Counted from the first letter of the stretch, positions 27,828 to 36,981 are shown. The stretch: 64,000 nucleotides of DNA from Halorhabdus sp. BNX81 (GCF_029229925.1 NZ_CP107254.1:248001-312000), one strand, 5' to 3'. Numbers and translations are program-made. Notes: generated from the sequence alone by a model not told the origin.

Positions 27828-29168
27828 GTGGCGGTGGATCCGTCAGTGGTCATGGAGGGGGTCAACAACCTCTGGATCCTCGTCGTGACCTTCCTGATTT
27901 TCTTCATGCACGCCGGCTTCGCCATGCTTGAGGCCGGCCAGGTCAGGGCGAAGAACGTCGCCAACCAGCTCACCAAGAACCTCCTGACCTGGAGCGTCGG
28001 GGTGTCGCTGTTTTTCCTCGTCGGGTACGGCATCTCCCAGTTCGTCGCCGGCCTCGGGTTCACGCCCGCGTTCGAACTCGCTGCCGCCGACTGGATCGAC
28101 TGGCTGTTCGGGGCCGTCTTCGCGATGACGGCCGCCACGATCGTCTCCGGGGCCGTCGCCGGTCGGGCGAAGCTCCGGGCGTACGTCATCTACACGATCG
28201 CGCTCGCGGCGATCATCTATCCCGTCGTGATCGGGTTCACCTGGACGCCCGAGACTGGCTTGATCCCCTGGCTCACCGGGACGCTCCTGGGCACCGAGGT
28301 CGCATTCCAGGACTTCGCCGGCGGGATGATCGTCCACGGCATGGGTGGCCTCGCCGGGTTGACCGCCGCCTGGATCTTGGGCGCTCGCATCGGTCGGTTC
28401 GACGACGACTCGGTCAACGTCATCCCGGGCCACTCGGTCACCTTTGCCGTCCTGGGGACGCTCATGCTCGCGTTCGGGTGGTACGGGTTCAACGTCGGCA
28501 CCCAGTTCCAGATCCTCGTCGTCGAGGACGGGGGCCTGACATTCATGGGCGGCGCGCTCGGGCGCGTCGCGATGACGACCACGCTCTCGATGGCCGCCGG
28601 CGCGATGGGGGCCGCGTTCGTCGCCTGGCTCAAGACCGGCAAAGTCGACACCCTGTACGTCGCCAACGGGCTGTTGGCCGGCCTCGTCGGGATCACGGCG
28701 ATCCCGAATACGACTGCCTGGTGGGGTGCCTTCCTCGTCGGTGGCCTCGCCGGCGCGCAGTTGCCGGTCGTGTTCACCTTCGTCGAGAAGCGACTCAACA
28801 TCGACGACGTCTGTGCGGTCTTCCCCGTCCACGGCAGCGCCGGGATGCTCGGTGCCCTGGCGTTCCCCTTCGTCGCCGCACCGGGCGTGCTCGCCGACCG
28901 GGGCGTCACTGTGTTTGAAGCCTTCGCCGCCCAGGTGCTCGGCGTCGGAATCATCGCCGCCTGGACGATCCTTGCGACCGGTGTCGTCTGGGGCGGTCTC
29001 CGCGCTATCGGGCAGGCACGCGTGTCCCCCGAACACGAACGCGACGGGCTGGACGCCTCCGAGCACGGCGTCGAAACCTACCCCGAGTTCGGCATGGGCG
29101 AGGAACCGACGGTGATGACCGACGGTGCACCCCAGCTTCGGACGGACGGCGGTGATTACGATGAGTGA
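27828..29168 (+). CDS. amt: Ammonium transporter, second copy
   Basis: A 446-residue Amt channel. The GTG at 27828 gives [18 protein letters not shown], which aligns with the first Amt's [18 protein letters not shown], so GTG is chosen over the later ATG. Motifs: [35 protein letters not shown] and [13 protein letters not shown] carry the pore histidines. The tail ends [10 protein letters not shown]. It overlaps the next P-II gene by 8 nt. The N-terminal open frame from 27756 is non-native. Confidence 0.94.
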   Translation: MAVDPSVVMEGVNNLWILVVTFLIFFMHAGFAMLEAGQVRAKNVANQLTKNLLTWSVGVSLFFLVGYGISQFVAGLGFTPAFELAAADWIDWLFGAVFAMTAATIVSGAVAGRAKLRAYVIYTIALAAIIYPVVIGFTWTPETGLIPWLTGTLLGTEVAFQDFAGGMIVHGMGGLAGLTAAWILGARIGRFDDDSVNVIPGHSVTFAVLGTLMLAFGWYGFNVGTQFQILVVEDGGLTFMGGALGRVAMTTTLSMAAGAMGAAFVAWLKTGKVDTLYVANGLLAGLVGITAIPNTTAWWGAFLVGGLAGAQLPVVFTFVEKRLNIDDVCAVFPVHGSAGMLGALAFPFVAAPGVLADRGVTVFEAFAAQVLGVGIIAAWTILATGVVWGGLRAIGQARVSPEHERDGLDASEHGVETYPEFGMGEEPTVMTDGAPQLRTDGGDYDE

Positions 29169-29577
29169 CGACGGATCACCGTCGGATTCCTCACCCGGAG
29201 ACGGGGTGTCGGCGGATTCGACGGCTGACGCCCGCAACATCGAACTCGTGATGGCGGTCGTCCGCCCGGAGAAACTCGGGGCGATCAAGACCGCGCTGGC
29301 GGAGGTCGGCGCGCCCTCGTTGACGGTCACGCAGGTGTCCGGCCGGGGTTCACAGGCCGCCAAGACCGGCCAGTGGCGCGGCGAGGAGTACGTCGTCGAC
29401 CTCCACCAGAAAGTCAAAATCGAGTGCATTGTCGCCGACGTGCCGAGTGAGGACGTCGTCGAGGCGATCCGCGAGGCGGCTCACACCGGCGAGAAGGGCG
29501 ATGGTAAGATCTTTGTCCTGCCCGTCGAGGACGCCGTCCAGGTTCGAACCGGCGATAGCGGGCCCGACGCCGTCTGA
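29161..29577 (+). CDS. glnK: P-II nitrogen signalling protein, third copy
   Basis: A 138-residue P-II protein with a 20-residue acidic, serine-rich N-terminal extension ([19 protein letters not shown]) absent from the other copies. The core has [19 protein letters not shown] and [20 protein letters not shown]. It overlaps the end of the second amt, so it should regulate that channel. The start at 29161 is chosen over 29125 because it sits at the normal amt-glnK overlap. Confidence 0.92.
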   Translation: MSDDGSPSDSSPGDGVSADSTADARNIELVMAVVRPEKLGAIKTALAEVGAPSLTVTQVSGRGSQAAKTGQWRGEEYVVDLHQKVKIECIVADVPSEDVVEAIREAAHTGEKGDGKIFVLPVEDAVQVRTGDSGPDAV

Positions 29578-29690
29578 GTCACTTACGGTCGTCTTGCCAC
29601 GCCGCCCGTGTCCGATATTCCAAGACAGCACGATCGCGATTTTTGCCCGCCATCGCAAGACAGTAGGGCTCCAACCCACAATTCCTGGCG

Positions 29691-30068
29691 ATGAGTAGCT
29701 ACCAGCCGGGCACTTGTAACATCGGACCGACTCAACGTCGTCGTCGCCTCGCTATCGCGGCCGTGGCGTTCACACTCGCGACAGCCCAGATCGTCGCGAC
29801 GGTTCTCGGCTGGCTGCCTGAACCCGTCCTCGTCGGTGTGTTCGTGCCACTTTCGATCGGCTTCGAGTGGGGGCTCCAGGCACACACCGGCTTTTGCGTG
29901 CGGCTTGCGTTGCTGGGCCGCTATGATTTCCGTGGGGCCGGCGGGACCGCTGATTCGGTTCGGGATTCGGATTACCGGCGGGCTGACGGCGTCCAGGCCG
30001 CCAAGCTCTCGATCGCGGGGGTCACGCTGAGTGTGTTGATGACTGCCGCCGTCGCTCTGGCGGTCTGA
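29691..30068 (+). CDS. Small membrane protein with CNIGP motif
   Basis: 125 residues with hydrophobic segments near residues 21-40 (AIAAVAFTLATAQIVATVLG), 45-58 (VLVGVFVPLSIGF) and 105-124 (LSIAGVTLSVLMTAAVALAV). The N-terminus TCNIGPTQRRRR carries a cysteine and a basic run at the membrane edge, and there is a second cysteine in HTGFCVRLALLG. The family is not recognised. It stands alone after the ammonium block. Confidence 0.55.
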   Translation: MSSYQPGTCNIGPTQRRRRLAIAAVAFTLATAQIVATVLGWLPEPVLVGVFVPLSIGFEWGLQAHTGFCVRLALLGRYDFRGAGGTADSVRDSDYRRADGVQAAKLSIAGVTLSVLMTAAVALAV

Positions 30069-30096
30069 TCGAACCCCCCACTGGCCGGCCCGCCAC

Positions 30097-30729
30097 TCAC
30101 ACGCCGATCGCTCGGACCGGTGCCCCGTCGCCATCTATTCTGACCGGGTATGCCCGGAGTTCGAACCGCTCGTCGACCGCCCCGAGATTTCGCAGGTTCT
30201 CGAAGATCACCAGCCCCGCCCCCAAAATCGCGTGATGAGCAGGGAACCCGCTCGGTTCCGCTGGGCCGGCCCGCTCGCTCGGCGTCGGATCGGGGTTGAG
30301 CGTATCGACGCCGACGGCCAGCCCCTGTTCGGCACAGCGTTCGGCGGCCGCCGGCGAGAGATAGGGGTGATCGAGATACCGCTCGGTCCCCCAGTGTTCG
30401 TCCCAGCCGGTCCAGAAGACCAGACAGTCCACGTCGGGGTCGACCGCCGGGACGCGGCCGGCCGGGATCGACTCGCGGGCGTCGAGATCCTGGCAGTCCA
30501 CACGACGAGCGCTGCGGTTGAAGGCCGCAACGTCGAACCTGTCGAGCGTTTTCCCATCCGGTTCGGTGTGTGCCGGGGCGTCGACGTGCGTCCCGGTATG
30601 GGTCCCGCAGGTGAGCCTGGATTCCCGATAGCCCACGGAGTCATGTTCGGCGACGGACTCGATGTTGACGGCCGGATCGCCGGGATAGGTTTGCATCCCG
30701 GTCTCGATCGGCTGCGTGAGATCGTGCAT
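30097..30729 (-). CDS. Cyclase-family metal-dependent hydrolase (kynurenine formamidase-like)
   Basis: A 210-residue member of the cyclase/KynB fold. The metal-binding signature HTGTHVDAPAH is near residues 44-54, with the N-terminal motif HDLTQPIETGMQTYPGDP typical of the family and LVFWTGWDEHWG later. Members hydrolyse formamides or cyclic amides, including N-formylkynurenine; the specific substrate is not decided, as no tryptophan-degradation genes are nearby. Cytosolic, and convergent with the CNIGP membrane gene. Confidence 0.82.
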   Translation of the reverse strand: MHDLTQPIETGMQTYPGDPAVNIESVAEHDSVGYRESRLTCGTHTGTHVDAPAHTEPDGKTLDRFDVAAFNRSARRVDCQDLDARESIPAGRVPAVDPDVDCLVFWTGWDEHWGTERYLDHPYLSPAAAERCAEQGLAVGVDTLNPDPTPSERAGPAEPSGFPAHHAILGAGLVIFENLRNLGAVDERFELRAYPVRIDGDGAPVRAIGV

Positions 30730-30829
30730 GAAGGTGGGAGGAAGTCACCAGTGGTAAATCCGCGGGGACAACAGGGCCCATTCCGTGTGTAGTCCTTCCT
30801 GAAGACGGATCCTGCGTTAGAACGACTGG

Positions 30830-30905
30830 CCGGAATTTGAACCGGAGGAAGACGGTCGCCCTCCCCATGGTCGGCCGCTGCGTCTTCCAGGGATTCAAAT
30901 TCCGG
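30830..30905. repeat. Imperfect inverted repeat made of tRNA T-arm-like sequence
   Basis: Arms at 30830-30854 and 30881-30905 (CCGGAATTTGAA...GGAAGACG and its reverse) match at most of 25 positions. Both contain TTCAAATTCCGG-type T-arm sequence like that of the tRNA-Thr about 130 nt away, and GGCCGGAATTTGAA recurs at 30828 and in the tRNA at 30973. The T stems do not pair, so neither is a working tRNA. They look like scars or decoys of a tRNA attachment site. Confidence 0.6.
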
Positions 30906-30967
30906 TTTGGCATTTCACTCGCTCAGGACCCCATCGCTGACGCTCCGGGGTCAATCGCTCGGAAAAA

Positions 30968-31038
30968 GCCTAGGCCGGAATTTGAATCCGGGGTCTCGTC
31001 CTTACCAAGGACGCGCTTTACCGCTAAGCTACCCAGGC
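30968..31038 (-). tRNA. tRNA-Thr (GGT anticodon)
   Basis: Read on the minus strand, 71 nt. The acceptor arm GCCTGGG pairs with CCTAGGC (one G-T). The D arm contains AGCGGTAA. The anticodon arm CGTCC-TTGGTAA-GGACG places GGT at 34-36. The T arm is CCGGA-TTCAAAT-TCCGG. CCA is not encoded and no intron is seen. Confidence 0.93.
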
Positions 31039-31083
31039 ACGCATCACGTGCTTACTCCGAGTTGACTTTAGGCGTTTCGATTT

Positions 31084-31773
31084 TCAGTGGTCAGCCGAGG
31101 TCCGAACCCCATCGCTGGCAGTCGAATCGACGGCGACGAGTCTCGCCAGTTGCTCGGATTCCGGCTCTGCCGTGTCGCCGTTGGTTCGGGCCTTCCGAGC
31201 GAGCGAACCCGCGTATTCACGCAACGAGGGCGACGGCTGACCGCCGACCGCGGTCGTCCCGGCGACGGTCGCCAGTTCGTAGACGTCGGCTTCGAGGTTG
31301 TGATCCAGCGAGGGATCGTCGGTTTCACGCCTGACGGTCTGATCTCGACCAAAGGACTGCACGGTGCCGACAGCCTCGTCGGCGGCTTCCGTCCGTGCCA
31401 GGAGATGAAAGCCCCTGGCGACCAGAATGTCGGCGATTAGCACGTCCAGATCACCGTCCTCTTTTCGACCCGAGAGCCACGGGGGGTCCTGGGACAGCGT
31501 TCGGGTCAGTGCCAGCCCCTCGTAGATCAACTGGACGCCGACGGCGCGCCGGGCGATCGCATCCGCCAGCGGATCGTCGGGTCGCTCGAACACCGGACGA
31601 GCCGCACTGGTCCCACGCCGTTCGAGAACGGCCCGCGCACACCGTACTGTAAGAACGCCGGCCGTCATCGAACTTCGGTCGAGGCGTGACACGATTCGAT
31701 CGTGCAGCCGCTCGGGCTCGACGCCCTCGAGGACTTCCTTCGCGGCCCGGCGAACCACCGCGACTTCCTGCAT
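31084..31773 (-). CDS. Conserved haloarchaeal helical protein (DUF7114-like)
   Basis: 229 residues, mostly helical, soluble. Segments such as MQEVAVVRRAAKEVLEGVEP and DLDVLIADILVARGFHLLAR recall the all-alpha prenyl-synthase fold, but no DDxxD metal motif is present, so catalysis of that type is unlikely. It resembles the haloarchaeal family DUF7114. It lies between nadE and tRNA-Thr on the minus strand, 102 nt from nadE. Confidence 0.6.
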   Translation of the reverse strand: MQEVAVVRRAAKEVLEGVEPERLHDRIVSRLDRSSMTAGVLTVRCARAVLERRGTSAARPVFERPDDPLADAIARRAVGVQLIYEGLALTRTLSQDPPWLSGRKEDGDLDVLIADILVARGFHLLARTEAADEAVGTVQSFGRDQTVRRETDDPSLDHNLEADVYELATVAGTTAVGGQPSPSLREYAGSLARKARTNGDTAEPESEQLARLVAVDSTASDGVRTSADH

Positions 31774-31875
31774 TAAGCAAACCTAGTGGAGGGAAAGTCA
31801 AAGACCTTTGGAAAGCCCCCCTTAATAAACCCAATCGGAACGCTTGGATGTCCGCTTGCACCCAGACAGTAGTCT

Positions 31876-32703
31876 CTACAACGACTCGGGGGCCGGTGGC
31901 ACCGACCGTTTGTGACCGCTCTGTTCGTAGAGCGTGCGGACGCGCTCGACGATTTCTTCGTCGACGCCAATGATCCGGGCCGTTGCACTTGTCCCGACTT
32001 CGCCCTCGATTGCCAGTGCGAGAATCGAATCGAGCGTGTCGTACTCGACGCCGAGTTCCGCTTCATCGGTCTGGTCGACCCACATGCCGGCGGTCGGCGT
32101 GCGCTCGGCTATCTCCTCGGGGACGCCGACGTGGCGGGCCAGCTGGCGGACCTGCTGTTTGTAGAGGTTCGCGATCGGATGGCAGTCGACGGCCCCGTCG
32201 CCGTACTTCGTGAAGTAGCCCGTCAACGACTCGGTGCGGTTGCCCGTCCCCAGCACCAGTGCGTTCTCGGTGTTGGCGACGAGGTAATTTAGTACTGCAC
32301 GCGCACGGACGCGAACGTTCCCGACTGCCATCTTCTCGCCTTCGGCTTCCGGATAGGCGTCGAGGAACGTGTCGACGATCGGGTTGATCTCGATGACGTC
32401 GTATTCGATACCCAGGTCCATCGCCACGCGCTCGGCGTCGCTCATCGTCGCCTCGTCGTTGACCGAACTCGGCATGACCAGCCCGTGGAGGTTCTCGGCC
32501 CCGATAGCCTCGACAGCGAGATGGGCGACAAGCGAACTATCGACGCCACCGGAGAGGCCTAGCACTGCCCGATCGACCCCAGCGGCATCGAGTTGGTCCG
32601 CGATGAAGTCCGTGATGTGCTCGCGATGTGCGTCGAGCTCATCGATCGACAGCGACAGATCGAGTGGCGAGTCTCCTCGCGTGATCGACTCCATTTCTGA
32701 CAT
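31876..32703 (-). CDS. nadE: NAD synthetase (ammonia-dependent)
   Basis: A 275-residue enzyme that amidates deamido-NAD with ammonia and ATP, the last step of NAD synthesis. The pyrophosphatase-loop motif LGLSGGVDSSLVAHLA is near residues 43-58. Later motifs are LVLGTGNRTESLTGYFTKYGDGA and LARHVGVPEEIAERTPTAGMW. There is no glutaminase domain, so it uses free ammonia. The ATG at 32703 is used; one three codons in is also possible. Confidence 0.94.
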   Translation of the reverse strand: MSEMESITRGDSPLDLSLSIDELDAHREHITDFIADQLDAAGVDRAVLGLSGGVDSSLVAHLAVEAIGAENLHGLVMPSSVNDEATMSDAERVAMDLGIEYDVIEINPIVDTFLDAYPEAEGEKMAVGNVRVRARAVLNYLVANTENALVLGTGNRTESLTGYFTKYGDGAVDCHPIANLYKQQVRQLARHVGVPEEIAERTPTAGMWVDQTDEAELGVEYDTLDSILALAIEGEVGTSATARIIGVDEEIVERVRTLYEQSGHKRSVPPAPESL

Positions 32704-32736
32704 ATACGAAGCTATTGGGATTCCAGGAACTAATAG

Positions 32737-32808
32737 TCACTCTTCGACGCGATATTGCTGGACGAGCGTGGCGTCTTCGACGCCGAGTCGGCACACGACG
32801 ACGAAGCG
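32737..32808 (-). pseudogene. Possible 3' remnant of a lost gene
   Basis: A short open frame on the minus strand, between a stop at 32809-32811 and a TGA at 32737-32739, reads RFVVVCRLGVEDATLVQQYR and then VEE. It looks like a genuine protein C-terminus but has no start or body; repeats begin just beyond its 5' side. I do not recognise the parent family. Confidence 0.3.
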
Positions 32809-32858
32809 CTATGTTCAAGTGTGATCACGGGGATATGGAAACCGAAGGCAGCAATCGA

Positions 32859-33044
32859 GCGCCGGTGTCTTGCCGAGCGGAGCGAGGCAAGGCTCGGAAC
32901 GCGAGGCGACGAGCGTTCCGGTGGTGAGCAAATCCTTCGGATTTGCGAGCCTCGGCGCGCGAGGAACGCAGTGCACAAGCGCCGGTGTCCTGTCGAGCGA
33001 AGCGAGACAGGGCTCGGCGCACGAGCGAACGAAGTGAGCGACGT
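32859..33044 (+). repeat. Palindrome-rich repeats echoing the 5' end of tRNA-Gly
   Basis: GCGCCGGTG, the first nine bases of the adjacent tRNA-Gly, recurs at 32859 and 32979. Each copy is followed by a small hairpin (CTTGCC...GGCAAG; CCTGTC...GACAGG), plus GCAAATCC/GGATTTGC and AGCGAACGAAGTGAGCG stretches. The units are 120 and 66 nt long. Together with the spacer from 32704 this gene-free stretch carries no convincing ORF. Confidence 0.6.
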
Positions 33045-33115
33045 GCGCCGGTGGTCTAGTGGTAGGACATGAGCTTCCCAAGCTCATAGCCCGGGTTCAA
33101 TTCCCGGCCGGCGCA
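33045..33115 (+). tRNA. tRNA-Gly (CCC anticodon)
   Basis: 71 nt including the A discriminator. The acceptor arm GCGCCGG pairs with CCGGCGC. The D arm has TAGTGGTAGGA, the anticodon arm is TGAGC-TTCCCAA-GCTCA (CCC), and the T arm is CCGGG-TTCAATT-CCCGG. No CCA is encoded and there is no intron. Confidence 0.95.
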
Positions 33116-33477
33116 CTTTTGCGGCGAACAACCCGTGAGCCGCAAGTGCGTTTTGAGGGAATTGAATCACGCAAATCCGAGCGGTAGCGAGGATTTGCCA
33201 TCGGGTTCAATTCCCGGCCGGCGCATCTCATTCCTCCTTTCAGTCGTCATTCGATGCGCCGGGAGCACAGCTCCCGAGTCCCGCCTCGTGTACTCGGCGG
33301 GACGCCGCCCGTAGATCGCGAAGCCGAAGGCTTCGCTCACTTCCGATAGACTCACTTTGTTCGTCTATCGACGTTCGCCTCGCCATGCTCGGCGAACTCC
33401 CGGCCGGCGCATTTCATCTGCGAACGACAGTGAGCAGTGAAATCGCAAAAGAGGGAATTGAATCTGTGGGGCTCCAC
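33116..33477 (+). repeat. Downstream copies of the tRNA-Gly 3' end
   Basis: A 362-nt gene-free stretch. A perfect 24-bp copy of the tRNA 3' end (CGGGTTCAATTCCCGG then CCGGCGCA) lies at 33202-33225, and a 14-bp copy (TCCCGGCCGGCGCA) at 33398-33411. GAGGGAATTGAATC, an inverted T-loop-like piece, occurs near 33156 and 33452. Small hairpins (GCAAATCC/GGATTTGC, GGGAGC/GCTCCC) lie between. The pattern fits repeated integration and loss of elements at this tRNA. Confidence 0.6.
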
Positions 33478-34008
33478 TCACTCTTCGAGACGCTCGTAGG
33501 CGGTCCGGACCCGCTTGAACGCTTGCGTATCGCCGTCGGCAGCGTCAGGGTGGACGTCTTTGACGCGCTCGCGGTACGCTCGCTTGATCGTCTCCTGATC
33601 GGCCCCTGCTTCGACACCGAGGACGCGGGAAGCTTCCCGTCGAGACATCTCCTCCGGTTCCGAGCGATCCGAGCGCGTCGCGCTCGTGCCTCGCCGGCGG
33701 TCAGTCGTCCGCCAGCTCTCGGTGCGTCGATCTCGTCGTTCTCGACCGGCCGACTCCCGTTTCCGAGCCCCTGCTGCGCCCGATGGGCCTGACGGGCCGC
33801 CATTGGCCGCCGCTTGTCGTTCAACTCGGCGGTAGACGCGGGCGGCCAGTCGGCCGGTTCCGTGCATCCAGAGGAGGTACGTCACCGCGCCGAACACCGC
33901 AGCGGGAGCGAGGATGGCGAGGTTATACAGTGCTCCCGCGATTGCGAGAGCGACCGTCATCGCACCGAACGCCGCGGCGAGGGCGATGATGAACCGCGAG
34001 CGTTGCAC
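33478..34008 (-). CDS. Membrane-anchored J-domain protein
   Basis: 176 residues. Two N-terminal membrane helices (FIIALAAAFGAMTVALAIAG and LAILAPAAVFGAVTYLLW) are followed by a basic linker and a C-terminal J domain of about 60 residues with the HPD signature (KDVHPDAADGD). J domains stimulate Hsp70 ATPase; this one would recruit DnaK to the membrane. The C-terminal position of the J domain separates it from DnaJ. Confidence 0.85.
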   Translation of the reverse strand: MQRSRFIIALAAAFGAMTVALAIAGALYNLAILAPAAVFGAVTYLLWMHGTGRLAARVYRRVERQAAANGGPSGPSGAAGARKRESAGRERRDRRTESWRTTDRRRGTSATRSDRSEPEEMSRREASRVLGVEAGADQETIKRAYRERVKDVHPDAADGDTQAFKRVRTAYERLEE

Positions 34009-34156
34009 AACTCCACGTTAGGCCGTCCCCAGGTAAGGTTCTCGTTCCCCGGCAAATTGCGTGGGATGGGGTCACACCCCCGGGCCAACTGGACCGGCGT
34101 GACTAGTGGTGCTGGTGTGTCCAGTGGCTTTTTGCCCCCCGTCTCCAACCACGGGT

Positions 34157-35422
34157 ATGCTCGTCTATCACGCCCTCTTTGTCACGCTGCTGGTCGGGAC
34201 GACCGGTTTTTTCACCGCGCTTGCCGCGTTGAACGTCCGACACGCCGAACGGACCGTCGCCGAGGAAACGGATCTCGTGACCGAGCGTCTCGGGATCGAG
34301 GATCCCGAAGAATTACTCGCGTACAACCGGCTCGGAACGGCCCTGGGAGAGCTTCGGACGTGGGTGACACTTATCGTCGTCCTACTGGTGCTTTATTCGG
34401 GTCTGTACGCTGACGCCGTCGCGGCCCTGGAGGCGACTGGCTGGCCCGCCTTCGCTCGTGGGACCGCCCTCGTCGTGGGCAGCGTTCTCGCACTTCAGGC
34501 GTTCACCCTCCCCTTCGATGTCGTCGAGACGTTCGTCATCGAGGAGCAGTTCGGGTTCAACCAGCAGACACTACAGCTGTACGCACGGGATCAACTTGTT
34601 TCACTGGTTGTGACGGTCGTACTGGTCGGCGTCCTCGCCGCGGCGATCTTCATCGCCATCGACGCCCTGGGCGGACTGTGGTGGGTCGCCGCCTGGGCGC
34701 TGTTCGTCGGCTTCGCCCTGCTCATGCAGGTGCTGTATCCGCGCGTGATCGCGCCGCTGTTCAACGACTTCGACCCGATCGAATCCGGCGATCTCCACGA
34801 CGCGGTGACCGATGTTTTCGATCGCGCGGGCTTCGACACCGACTCCATCTACGAGATGGACGCCAGCCGCCGCTCCTCGCATGCAAACGCCTATTTCATC
34901 GGCTTCGGCCGGACCAAGCGGGTTGTGCTGTTCGACACGCTGATCGAGCAGTTGTCGATCCCTTCGGTGCAGGCCGTCCTCGCCCACGAACTCGCCCACT
35001 ACGACCGCGGGCACATCTGGAAGCAACTCGGCGCGAGCGTCATCTGGATGGGTGCCCTGCTATTCGGTGTGTCGCTGCTGGTCGAGACAACGTGGCTCTA
35101 TGAGATGTTCGGCATTGCCGGCCAGCCAGTCTACGCCGGCCTCGTGTTGGCCGTGCTGTGGCTCGTGCCCGTTTCCCAACTCTCCGCGCCGCTCACCAAC
35201 CGACTCTCACTGGCACACGAACGCGAGGCTGACGCCTTCGCCGTCGAGGTGATGGGGGCCGAGCCGATGGCCGACGCACTCGCCGATCTGACGAGTGAGA
35301 ACCTCTCGAACCCGTTTCCCCATCCGCTCTATGAGACGTTCCACTACGATCACCCACCCGTGCCGAAACGGCTGCAGCACATCCGAACGCTGGCCGACGA
35401 ATCCGCAAAAGCTGAGGCTTAG
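34157..35422 (+). CDS. M48 membrane metalloprotease (Ste24/CAAX-protease-like)
   Basis: A 421-residue integral membrane zinc protease. The zinc motif HELAH sits in VQAVLAHELAHYDRGHIW near residues 280-297, with the third ligand glutamate in SLAHEREADAFAVEVM. About seven hydrophobic helices fit Ste24-type M48A enzymes, including FDVVETFVIEEQFGFNQQT before the core. In eukaryotes the family trims prenylated proteins; in archaea membrane quality control is plausible. The ATG at 34157 is chosen over 34106. Its stop overlaps serA's stop by 4 nt. Confidence 0.88.
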   Translation: MLVYHALFVTLLVGTTGFFTALAALNVRHAERTVAEETDLVTERLGIEDPEELLAYNRLGTALGELRTWVTLIVVLLVLYSGLYADAVAALEATGWPAFARGTALVVGSVLALQAFTLPFDVVETFVIEEQFGFNQQTLQLYARDQLVSLVVTVVLVGVLAAAIFIAIDALGGLWWVAAWALFVGFALLMQVLYPRVIAPLFNDFDPIESGDLHDAVTDVFDRAGFDTDSIYEMDASRRSSHANAYFIGFGRTKRVVLFDTLIEQLSIPSVQAVLAHELAHYDRGHIWKQLGASVIWMGALLFGVSLLVETTWLYEMFGIAGQPVYAGLVLAVLWLVPVSQLSAPLTNRLSLAHEREADAFAVEVMGAEPMADALADLTSENLSNPFPHPLYETFHYDHPPVPKRLQHIRTLADESAKAEA

Positions 35423-36981
35423 TCCAGATCGATTGCCGTTACGCCCGTGACACGGGGTTCGGATTCGAGTTCTTCGAGCAGGTCCGGCGAGACGGGTTCG
35501 TCGAGATTGTACACCGACATCGCCTCGCCGTCGATCGACTCGCGGGCGTTTGCCATCCCCGCGATGTTGATGCCGTGCTCGCCGAAGACGCTGCCGAGCG
35601 CGCCGATGACGCCAGGCTCGTCGCGGTTACGCGAGATGAGCATGTGGCCATAGGGCGTCGCATCGACCCGGAACCCGTCGATCTCGACCAGCCGGGGCTC
35701 GTTGTCGCCGAACAGCGTGCCGCTGACGGTGAGTTCGTCGTCCCCGTCGCTGACCGTGATCGACACCAGACTCTGGTAGTCTTCGGTCTCGCGGCGCTTG
35801 CTCTCGACGACCTGGATGCCGCGCTGTTCGGCGATCCGGGTCGGGGCGTCCACGACGACGTCCTGCCAGCCGAAGGGGTTGAACACGGCTGCGGTGACGA
35901 GATCGGTGTCCTCGTCGGCGAGGTCGCCCGCGTACTCGATCTCGATCGACTCGACCCGGCCCTCGAACAGCCGGAGGGCGATCTTGCTTGCCGTCTCGGC
36001 GACGTCGACGTAGCCCCGGGTGCGGGGATCCGAACTCGCGTCCGTCGAGGAGAGATTCAGCGCGTTCTGGACCAGATCGCCTTCCAGCGCCGAGATGATG
36101 CTGTCGGCGGCCGTGACGGCGACGTTGACCTGCGCGTTGTGAGTCTTCGCGCCGAGGTGGGGCGTCACCACGACGTTGTCGACGTCGAGCAGCGGGTTGT
36201 CCTCGGGCGGCTCCGTCGAGAAGACGTCCACGCCGGCGGCCGCGATCTCGCCGGATTCGACGGCGTCGGCGAGCGCCGGCTCGTCGACGATACCGCCACG
36301 CGAGGTCAACACGACCAGATCGCCGGCGAAGCGGTCGATCTCCTCGGGGCCGATCAGCCCGCGGGTCTCGTCGGTGAGCCGCGCCTGGACCGACAGCATG
36401 TCGACGCGTTCGAGGAGTTCGTCGAGTTCGACCAGTTCGATCCCCATCTGGCGCGCGCGAGCTTCCCCGAGGTAGGGGTCGTAGGCGACCAGATCCATGC
36501 CGAGGTTGTCGAGCCGCCAGGCCACCTCCTGGCCCAACCGGCCCAGTCCGACGATCCCGGCGGTCATGTCGCCGAGTTCGAGGCCGTCGAAGGACGCACC
36601 GTCCCACCCGCCGCCGGCGACCTGCATGTGCGCCTGCGGGATCTGTTTGGCGGCGGTAAACGCCAGGCCGATCGTGTGCTCGGCGGCGGCGTAGACGTTC
36701 CCGCGTGGCGCGTTGGCGACGATCACGCCGTGGTCGGTCGCCGCGGGGATGTCGATGTTGTCGACGCCGATGCCCGCCCGCGAGACGATCTTGAGGTTGG
36801 GCGCGTTCTCGAAGACCTCGCGGGTGATCTCCGTCCCGCGGATGAGCAGCGCGTCGACGTCCGCGATCTTCTCGAGGACGCCCGCCGTGTCGATGTCGAA
36901 GTCGGTCTCGACGTCGAGGCCGGCGCTCCGGAGGCGCGCCAGCCCGGCGTCGTCGATCGGGTCCGTGACCAGTACCTTCAT
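35419..36981 (-). CDS. serA: D-3-phosphoglycerate dehydrogenase
   Basis: A 520-residue long-form enzyme, the first step of serine synthesis (3-phosphoglycerate to phosphohydroxypyruvate, NAD). Domains: N-terminal substrate and Rossmann domains ([27 protein letters not shown]), catalytic [14 protein letters not shown] with the histidine, then an intervening domain and a C-terminal ACT domain ([20 protein letters not shown]) for serine feedback. The frame is open to 37005, but the ATG at 36981 gives MKVLVTD. Confidence 0.95.
   Translation of the reverse strand: MKVLVTDPIDDAGLARLRSAGLDVETDFDIDTAGVLEKIADVDALLIRGTEITREVFENAPNLKIVSRAGIGVDNIDIPAATDHGVIVANAPRGNVYAAAEHTIGLAFTAAKQIPQAHMQVAGGGWDGASFDGLELGDMTAGIVGLGRLGQEVAWRLDNLGMDLVAYDPYLGEARARQMGIELVELDELLERVDMLSVQARLTDETRGLIGPEEIDRFAGDLVVLTSRGGIVDEPALADAVESGEIAAAGVDVFSTEPPEDNPLLDVDNVVVTPHLGAKTHNAQVNVAVTAADSIISALEGDLVQNALNLSSTDASSDPRTRGYVDVAETASKIALRLFEGRVESIEIEYAGDLADEDTDLVTAAVFNPFGWQDVVVDAPTRIAEQRGIQVVESKRRETEDYQSLVSITVSDGDDELTVSGTLFGDNEPRLVEIDGFRVDATPYGHMLISRNRDEPGVIGALGSVFGEHGINIAGMANARESIDGEAMSVYNLDEPVSPDLLEELESEPRVTGVTAIDLD

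Noticed and set aside
27843-29429. 528-residue minus-strand frame opposite the second amt
   Set aside because: Low-complexity, charged antisense shadow of amt and glnK.
30822-30910. A second tRNA near tRNA-Thr
   Set aside because: T-loop-like sequence is present in both directions, but the T stems and acceptor arm do not pair.
32859-33411. CRISPR array
   Set aside because: Repeats are few, unequal in length and clearly copies of tRNA ends, with no regular spacers or cas genes.
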